A DNA stretch of 64,000 bases, taken from assembly GCF_000720255.1 (NCBI RefSeq), contig NZ_JOJE01000005.1, positions 310,001-374,000 of the forward strand. Reading direction: 5' to 3'. A program made the translations under genes and the position numbers. Below are positions 59,701 through 64,000 of the stretch, in pieces. Below the pieces are notes generated by a model. It saw nothing but the letters and a program-made list of their open reading frames with translations, had not been told where the DNA came from and searched no databases. Each line of letters begins with the position of its first letter. Position 1 is the first letter of the stretch. Source of the DNA: Streptomyces griseus subsp. griseus. GTDB lineage: Bacteria > Actinomycetota > Actinomycetes > Streptomycetales > Streptomycetaceae.

Positions 59701-62700
59701 TGCGCCGCAGTTCCTCCTCCCCGCGCTTCCACTGCCGAGCGGCCTCCTCGACGGCGCCGCGCAGCTCGCGCCGGGCGTAGGCGCGCAGTTCGTCGGCGGC
59801 CTGGGGGCTGACGCCGGTGGGGAAGAGGCCGAGGAAGGCCTCCACGTGCTCGGCGGCACCGGCCAGGGCGGCCTCCACGAGGTCTTCGAGGTATCCGGTG
59901 GGGCCGAAGAGGGCGGGCGCTTCCCGGGGGATCGCGGCGAGCGTCCGCCCGTCGGCGCGCTTCAGCCTGCCCTGCGCGGCGAGGTCGAGGAGGTGGGCGA
60001 GGTACTGGCGGCGCAGGATCTCGATGGCCGACAGGTAGCTACCCGGCGGCACGATCTGCCCGGCGATCATCTCCCGGGGCTGGTCGAGGTAGTACAGGTC
60101 CCGGCGGCTGCGGTCGGGGATGGTGAGGAGGAAGGCGTTGCCGGTACGTCGTCCCGCGCGGCCCACCTGCTGGACGTAGTTGGCGGCGCGGCGGGGCAGC
60201 GCGGCGAGCACGACGGCCGACAGGTCGCCGATGTCGATGCCCATCTCCAGGGTGGGCGTGCAGGACAGCACGTTGGGGTCCTTGAACCCGCTGCCGTCCC
60301 GGAACGCCGCCTCGACCCGCTCGCGTTCCGGGCGGGTGAGCATGCCGGTGTGCTCGGCGGTGATCACCTGGTAGGTGCCCGCCTTGCGGTACAGCCTGCG
60401 GTAGTAGTCCTCGCGGTGGTCCCGGTCGCGCTGGTGCCGGCCGAGCCCTTCCGGCCGGGTTCCGGCGACGAGACGGCCGGTGCGGCAGCGGTAGGCGGGG
60501 CATTTCTGGCCGTCCCACTGGCCGAGCAGGGACGGGTGGACGGTCTGTTCCCAGAAGCAGGACGGGCAGCGCACGAACGCCTCGTTGACCTCGGCGTCCT
60601 TCAGGAGCTGGACGTCGACGGCGCCCGGCTTGAGCCCGTAGATCCGCAAGCTGCTGTCCTCGGGAGTGCGGGCGGCGAGCAGTCCGGCGGCGACGAGTTC
60701 GGGCAGCAGCCGCGACCAGAACTCGGCGGCCTGCTCACGGGGCAGGCCGAGGCTGCGCTGGGCCCACCGCTCGTACCAGGAGAGGCGTCCGGTGGCGAAG
60801 TCGAATTCGCTCCTCGACTTCGGCGCGCTCAGCAGGAAGACGGGCGCGGCGATGCCTTTGGGGAAGGCCCTCATGCCGACGGGCCGCTTGCCCCAGATGA
60901 AGTAGCGGCTGGTTCCGGCTTCCTTCAGGTAGCCGTCCAGCCAGCGGTGGCCGATGGCGCCGCGGGTCCGCAGCCGCTCCAGGAAGATCCGCAGGAACCC
61001 GAGGTAGCGGTCGTCGTCCAGTGCGTCGGGGACGGGCAGTTGGCCGCCCTTGCCGTACGGCGCGGTGTGCGCGGCCCGGACGATGTCGACGGCGGCCGTC
61101 GGGTCGGCTATGCGGACCTGGGCGGCGGCGGTGCGGGTGAGTTCGAGGGTGCGGCCGTTGCGGGAGCGGAACCCGAACTCCATCAGCGCCTCGAACGCGA
61201 ACCGCTCTCCGATCAGCTGCCAGGTCTTGTAGTCCCCTCCCCGGCCCTGACCGGAGAGGAGCTTCTTGACGCCCTTGATGTCGTGCAGGTCGGTGGGGAC
61301 GACGGCGGCGAGCGTCGTGCGGTCAGTGGTCGCGGCGACCACGTCGGCGATCAGGTCGTTCAGCGCGGTCGGGGCGTCCTCGGAGAGGTGGCTCTTGAAC
61401 AGGGCGCGCAGGGAGAACGTGTACGACCGGCTGGCGACGAAGCCGGCGCGGTGCGCGGCGTCCTGCACCGAGTCGTTGAACATCAGGGTCTTCGTCTCGC
61501 CCTGCTTGTCGTCCAGTTCCCCGCCCGTGAACAGCTGGGTGACGGAGGCGGCGGCGAGCGCGGCGGCGCCGGTACCGAGGAAGCGGATCGTGTTGCGCGA
61601 GCCGCACGCCGGACACCAGTCCTCCTCGGCGGCGGTGGTCGCGGTCTCCCCCAGGTAGACGAGGACGAACGCCGAGTCGGCGCCGGCGAGCCGGGGGCTG
61701 CCGGTCTCCGGTTCGTAGTCGGCGACCGGGTCGGGCAGCCGCAGCCTGCGCTTCGGCCCGTCCAGGACGCGGAGCTGACCCGCTCCGGCCACACTGAGCG
61801 CGTTGGCGTCGGCACGCCCGGCTGCGCGGCCCGCGCCCTCCATGGGCGCGGTTCCGGAACCTTCCCGTGCCTCGCCGTCGGTGGCGGCGATGAGATTGCG
61901 CACCCGCATCTTGTCCTGGCTGACCGAGGCCCGCCGGACCTTGTGCGTGTCGACCTCGACGTCCAGGTCGTCGGACTCCGGCGTGAAGACCGCCCACCCG
62001 GAACGTCCGCAGTCACGGCAGTACACGGCGGGCAGGAAGAGGTTCGCCGACTGCCCCTCGGTGGCTGTGGTGACGGGCGCGGTGCGCGCCGCCGCCTCCT
62101 CGGAGGTCTCGGGCGCGCCAGCCGTGTCCCACTGGAACTCGGCCTTGGGCCAGGGCAGCACGCCCCGCACGAGACGGGACACCGACCGGGCCCACTGGTG
62201 AACCTCGACCTGCACGAAGGGACGCGGCTCCTCGGTCGTCGACCCCGGGTGACGGGCCACCGAGAGCAGCGCGACGAAGCGGGCGAGCGCCTTCGCCGCC
62301 ACCTCGGGGCGCAGGGTGATGGTGCGGCCCCACGCCTGGGCACCGCGGCGCCACATCAGGTCGAGTACCTCGGGCATGGAACGCACCTGCCCGTCGAGGG
62401 CGTGCAGCACGGCGGCGGTCAGCGGATGCCGCATCAGCACCCGGCCGAGCGCGAACGGATCGGTGTCGCGGCTCCCGGTGACGACCTCGGCGAGAGCGGC
62501 GAACTCCTCCTCGCCGAGCGTGGGGTCGGGCAGGGCCGCCAGCTCGTCGGGGGTCGGCACGGGCAGGATCGGATCGAAGTCGTCGCTGGGCACGAACTCG
62601 TCCACGGTCAGGCGCTGTTCGCCGACGATGGCATCGGCGGTGAACTCGGTGCCGAACACCTGGGTCGCCACGTCGAGCAACTGCCGCGCTCCGTCGGCGT

Positions 62701-63529
62701 CCGTCCCGGAGGCGAGGGTCGCGGACGTGGCGACCGGGCAGATACGGCCGAGCGGACGCCCCGTCTCCGAGGCCCCGACTGCGGAGGCGAGCCGGCGCAG
62801 GAGCATCGCCACGTCGGTGCCCTGCGCACCGTCGTAGGTGTGGAACTCGTCAACGACGACGTACCGGATGTCGGACCCCGCCCACATCGCGGCGTCGTCG
62901 GCACGCTGGAGCAGCAGGTCCAGCATCTTGTAGTTGGTGATCAGGATGTCCGGCGGCGTGACCTGCATGTCGTACCGGTCGGTGTACACGTGGCTGTACC
63001 GGGTCGCTGCGCGCTCACCGATGTAGAGCCCTGCCCGGACCCTGTTCAGCTCCGGGTGGTCGATGAGAAGCCCGTTGATGCGCTGCGCCTGGTCGGTGGC
63101 GAGGGCGTTCATGGGGTACAGGAACACGGCCTTGACACCGGCGTGGCCGGCCGCCCTCTCGCGGGCGCAGTGGTCGAGTACCGGGTAGAGGAAGGACTCC
63201 GTCTTACCGGATCCGGTACCAGTGGTGACGAGGGTCGGCCGGGGGGTCCGCCCGCCTGCGGACGACAGCCGATCGAAGGCCACGGCCTGGTGGGCGTACG
63301 GCGTCCAGCCGTCCGTGCGTCGCCAGTCGAGGTACGTCTCCCACGACGGGTCCGCCGGGACGAAGGGCGTGCGCAGGCGGAGGAACGGCCCCCTGAACAT
63401 GCCGGAGTTGTCGTCCCCGAGGAACCTGTGCAGCGCCTTCCGTGCACCCTCGTCGGTCAGCGCGTAGGTAGTGGAGAGGTACTGAAGCAGGCTCTCCTTC
63501 AACCCCTCCGCTTCGAGCGTCGGCCTCAC
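56711..63529 (-). CDS. Giant DEAD/DEAH helicase with DUF1998 and tandem nuclease-like C-terminus
   Basis: A 2272-residue protein. The helicase core has Walker A VTTGTGSGKTESF (103-110) and a DEAH-like VVVDEFHTYDGAQG (227-230), with motif VI QQVGRAGRRTGNAF near 1120. Zinc-ribbon pairs (CRDCG, CPACG, CRECG...CPRCH, CTACG) are spread through the middle. A DUF1998/MrfA-like module has LYDRLPGGTGYLDRL and CPCKEEGRRACHRCL near 1710. Two Vsr/DUF559-like segments follow: VHVFLDGHRFHA near 1853 and VAVFVDSDAHD near 2220. GTG at 63529 overlaps the upstream stop and has AGGAGG 10 nt before it. Length and layout resemble DrmA/DrmB-type and other phage-defence helicases, but I do not recognise the exact family. 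Confidence 0.85.
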   Translation of the reverse strand: MRPTLEAEGLKESLLQYLSTTYALTDEGARKALHRFLGDDNSGMFRGPFLRLRTPFVPADPSWETYLDWRRTDGWTPYAHQAVAFDRLSSAGGRTPRPTLVTTGTGSGKTESFLYPVLDHCARERAAGHAGVKAVFLYPMNALATDQAQRINGLLIDHPELNRVRAGLYIGERAATRYSHVYTDRYDMQVTPPDILITNYKMLDLLLQRADDAAMWAGSDIRYVVVDEFHTYDGAQGTDVAMLLRRLASAVGASETGRPLGRICPVATSATLASGTDADGARQLLDVATQVFGTEFTADAIVGEQRLTVDEFVPSDDFDPILPVPTPDELAALPDPTLGEEEFAALAEVVTGSRDTDPFALGRVLMRHPLTAAVLHALDGQVRSMPEVLDLMWRRGAQAWGRTITLRPEVAAKALARFVALLSVARHPGSTTEEPRPFVQVEVHQWARSVSRLVRGVLPWPKAEFQWDTAGAPETSEEAAARTAPVTTATEGQSANLFLPAVYCRDCGRSGWAVFTPESDDLDVEVDTHKVRRASVSQDKMRVRNLIAATDGEAREGSGTAPMEGAGRAAGRADANALSVAGAGQLRVLDGPKRRLRLPDPVADYEPETGSPRLAGADSAFVLVYLGETATTAAEEDWCPACGSRNTIRFLGTGAAALAAASVTQLFTGGELDDKQGETKTLMFNDSVQDAAHRAGFVASRSYTFSLRALFKSHLSEDAPTALNDLIADVVAATTDRTTLAAVVPTDLHDIKGVKKLLSGQGRGGDYKTWQLIGERFAFEALMEFGFRSRNGRTLELTRTAAAQVRIADPTAAVDIVRAAHTAPYGKGGQLPVPDALDDDRYLGFLRIFLERLRTRGAIGHRWLDGYLKEAGTSRYFIWGKRPVGMRAFPKGIAAPVFLLSAPKSRSEFDFATGRLSWYERWAQRSLGLPREQAAEFWSRLLPELVAAGLLAARTPEDSSLRIYGLKPGAVDVQLLKDAEVNEAFVRCPSCFWEQTVHPSLLGQWDGQKCPAYRCRTGRLVAGTRPEGLGRHQRDRDHREDYYRRLYRKAGTYQVITAEHTGMLTRPERERVEAAFRDGSGFKDPNVLSCTPTLEMGIDIGDLSAVVLAALPRRAANYVQQVGRAGRRTGNAFLLTIPDRSRRDLYYLDQPREMIAGQIVPPGSYLSAIEILRRQYLAHLLDLAAQGRLKRADGRTLAAIPREAPALFGPTGYLEDLVEAALAGAAEHVEAFLGLFPTGVSPQAADELRAYARRELRGAVEEAARQWKRGEEELRRRLTFIDEAVRELHEDDDEQRVRKAELEAEHRAVGRRLMKRGNVTAQQALCDLGLLPNYALLDAVTTLNATLYWFDGPDPKTGRERFDSKVRPYERPQRYALSELAPGNTFYVNGYKHQITGIEIGSSTRPDWTPWRFCRECGYVRTENAAEDRSPCPRCHSTGIADDGSCLHHVIEPTVVTSRDKRDDARIGDDKDDREQRFYTVVDAVDFPTEHIQAKASWRHSRETFGVDYSRKAVIRRINVGPMRFDARAEEELAGHDVRLAPFYVCTACGAASADGKPVFDHDTDALDTSAVRNPAVKHHQPWCPLRRGKRGPDAPKQEPVLLAHQLTTEALRILLPAATVLVDEKVHSFRAALRLGVDRHFGGDPVHLDTTLATMPDASTGERRHFLVLYDRLPGGTGYLDRLKKPDAFRDTLAEARRMLIACPCKEEGRRACHRCLHRHAEERHQDAVSRKDALEIINSLLGPVDEDGRPLTDDEGNPVSHWATKEIPTTAAIGLDRQVESDLEARFLAALRTWSTGQDDAALEESGAHSGLLRFAGTAAWRMTAQRDEEFTRTDFTFERTDGAPQKVHVFLDGHRFHATRAHNRIASDCRKRDELRAGGALVFQVTWDDLELFEKGERAKARPVWPPYRRTGQDTAKDWYEELGGDRADLADAVFTNPVDTLLGYLRDPSRARWGRRAQALVGGLLSAPEPLAQNVDPAQARATLRSALGSLAKSGNPVADVEPVAGNGEILVLSATDEHGLPLLYTVDPSGGPDGTAGVGWGALAVLDDQNDDELGTPAHRLRWRSWLYWSNLLQFLAFTGGDGVQLAGSMAADFAVEALRVGGGPGELETLIARLHPETAAPGATAPADVTEPTTTDRSSTSSSLEQAVEGLLRDAAWDEDILELLEEDEPDSDLTRLAKALAARGKAAPVFGYELGDRGWQADFAWPGATKVAVFVDSDAHDSEERQKRDDAYTGDGWTVRTAPDWLDHLDTLLTLLPDTEGATHR

Positions 63530-64000
63530 CGCTTCGGCACCTCCTGCTTGACCGGGTCCCACTCGCCTGCGGCCACGGCGTCATCCAGCCGCTTCTGGAA
63601 GTAGGCGTGAGCTTCGCGCATTTCGGTCTCGCGGTTGGCTTTGTAGAAGGGGGCGGTGTAGCCGTCGGGGGTGGGGGTTTGGGGGGCGGGGTTGTTCTCC
63701 GGGTCGGCCTGGTGGGCTTTGAAGGCGGGGTCGGCCATGTAGGCCTCGAACTGCTTCCAGGTTTCCTTGGTCTGGCGCTGGCCGATAGTGCGGGCGTAGC
63801 TGGCCAGCTTCCAGCCTTCGGCATCGAACCAGCTTGCGGCCTCGTATTTCTGGAGGACGGGGAAACGGCCTCGGTAGGCGGCGATCAAGGCGTCGGCATC
63901 CATGCCGAGCCAGACGGCCACCAAGGCGTCGATCTCGACGAGGGCAGCACGGCGGGCATACTCGGTGCGGAGAGGGGTGTCGCGCTGCCAGGTCGGGGTC
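63526..64000 (-). CDS. C-terminal part of a probable Eco57I/PglX-like methylase
   Basis: An open frame of 157 codons that enters from beyond the window edge; its start is missing. The visible part reads RRAALVEIDALVAVWLG, ADALIAAYRGRFPVLQKYEAASWFDA, GQRQTKETWKQFEAYM and DGYTAPFYKANRETEMREAH, ending DPVKQEVPKR. This resembles the C-termini of Streptomyces Eco57I-type restriction-modification methylases found beside DUF1998 helicases. The catalytic NPPY motif would lie outside the window, so the assignment is unproven. Its stop overlaps the giant helicase start (GTGA), placing it at or near the head of the operon. Confidence 0.5.
   Translation of the reverse strand, partial: TPTWQRDTPLRTEYARRAALVEIDALVAVWLGMDADALIAAYRGRFPVLQKYEAASWFDAEGWKLASYARTIGQRQTKETWKQFEAYMADPAFKAHQADPENNPAPQTPTPDGYTAPFYKANRETEMREAHAYFQKRLDDAVAAGEWDPVKQEVPKR

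Noticed and set aside
58646..63604. A 1652-codon plus-strand open frame opposite the giant helicase
   Set aside because: Its translation is Gly/Val/Arg/Asp-rich with no domain, and it mirrors the helicase gene, whose motifs and coupling are convincing. High GC at third positions creates such antisense frames. The same applies to long frames at 4213-8334, 46799-50062 and 1417-2679.

Overview
The window is high-GC actinobacterial DNA. Third codon positions are almost all G or C, many starts are GTG, genes are often joined by 4-base ATGA/GTGA overlaps, and proteins carry Tat/Sec lipoprotein signals. Gene content and order point to Streptomyces: dxs, xylFGH, the ROK regulator rok7B7 and ngcEFG lie together, as in S. 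coelicolor around SCO6013-SCO6005 (from memory). Aconitase followed by an HTH-MurA fusion resembles the SCO5999-SCO5998 pair.

Layout: (1) 0-6.5 kb holds housekeeping genes: a beta-hydroxyacid dehydrogenase, a small NYN-like protein, a methyltransferase, an amino-acid permease and dxs. (2) 6.7-15 kb holds a xylose-type ABC importer (xylHGF), its ROK regulator, and an N-acetylglucosamine-type importer (ngcGFE) with a DasR-like site upstream. (3) 15.3-17.3 kb is a GH67 alpha-glucuronidase. (4) 17.4-21.6 kb is a three-gene cassette: an unknown protein, a MoxR-type AAA+ ATPase, and a protein with both HExxH and von Willebrand A motifs. (5) 21.6-31.7 kb is a plant-polysaccharide block: GH42, a YesL-like membrane protein, GH39 and an ABC importer without its own ATPase in one operon, a divergent acetylxylan esterase, and an AA10 lytic polysaccharide monooxygenase with a perfect CebR box. 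(6) 31.9-34.7 kb is aconitase with a candidate iron box.

(7) 34.88-42.0 kb is an accessory insertion between aconitase and the HTH-MurA gene. It holds two sets of Tn7-like ends, a TnsA-like gene that seems to run straight into a TnsB tail, a TnsC with a replaced C-terminus, an oxidoreductase/PadR/SnoaL cargo group with a perfect 34-bp palindrome, a headless folD, an amidase, and two genes (one chloramphenicol-phosphotransferase-like) reduced to their end segments. Internal deletions are the recurring theme.

(8) 44.1-64 kb is a defence island. A complete type II Wadjet system (jetABCD) is followed by a HATPase / HTH-DUF5753 / DUF397 regulatory trio. Next is an operon running off the window edge: the tail of a probable methylase, a 2272-residue DEAD/DEAH helicase with DUF1998 and two apparent Vsr-like nuclease domains, and a UvrD-type helicase with an N-terminal RelE-like domain. 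I regard this last operon as the best candidate for an incompletely described system.

The sugar genes work together. Secreted or cytoplasmic enzymes (AA10, GH67, GH39, GH42, acetylxylan esterase) break down xylan- or cellulose-type material, and the three importers bring in the products. Two of the importers lack an ATPase and probably share MsiK. Domain and family names come from recognition of motifs by eye, and no database search was run.
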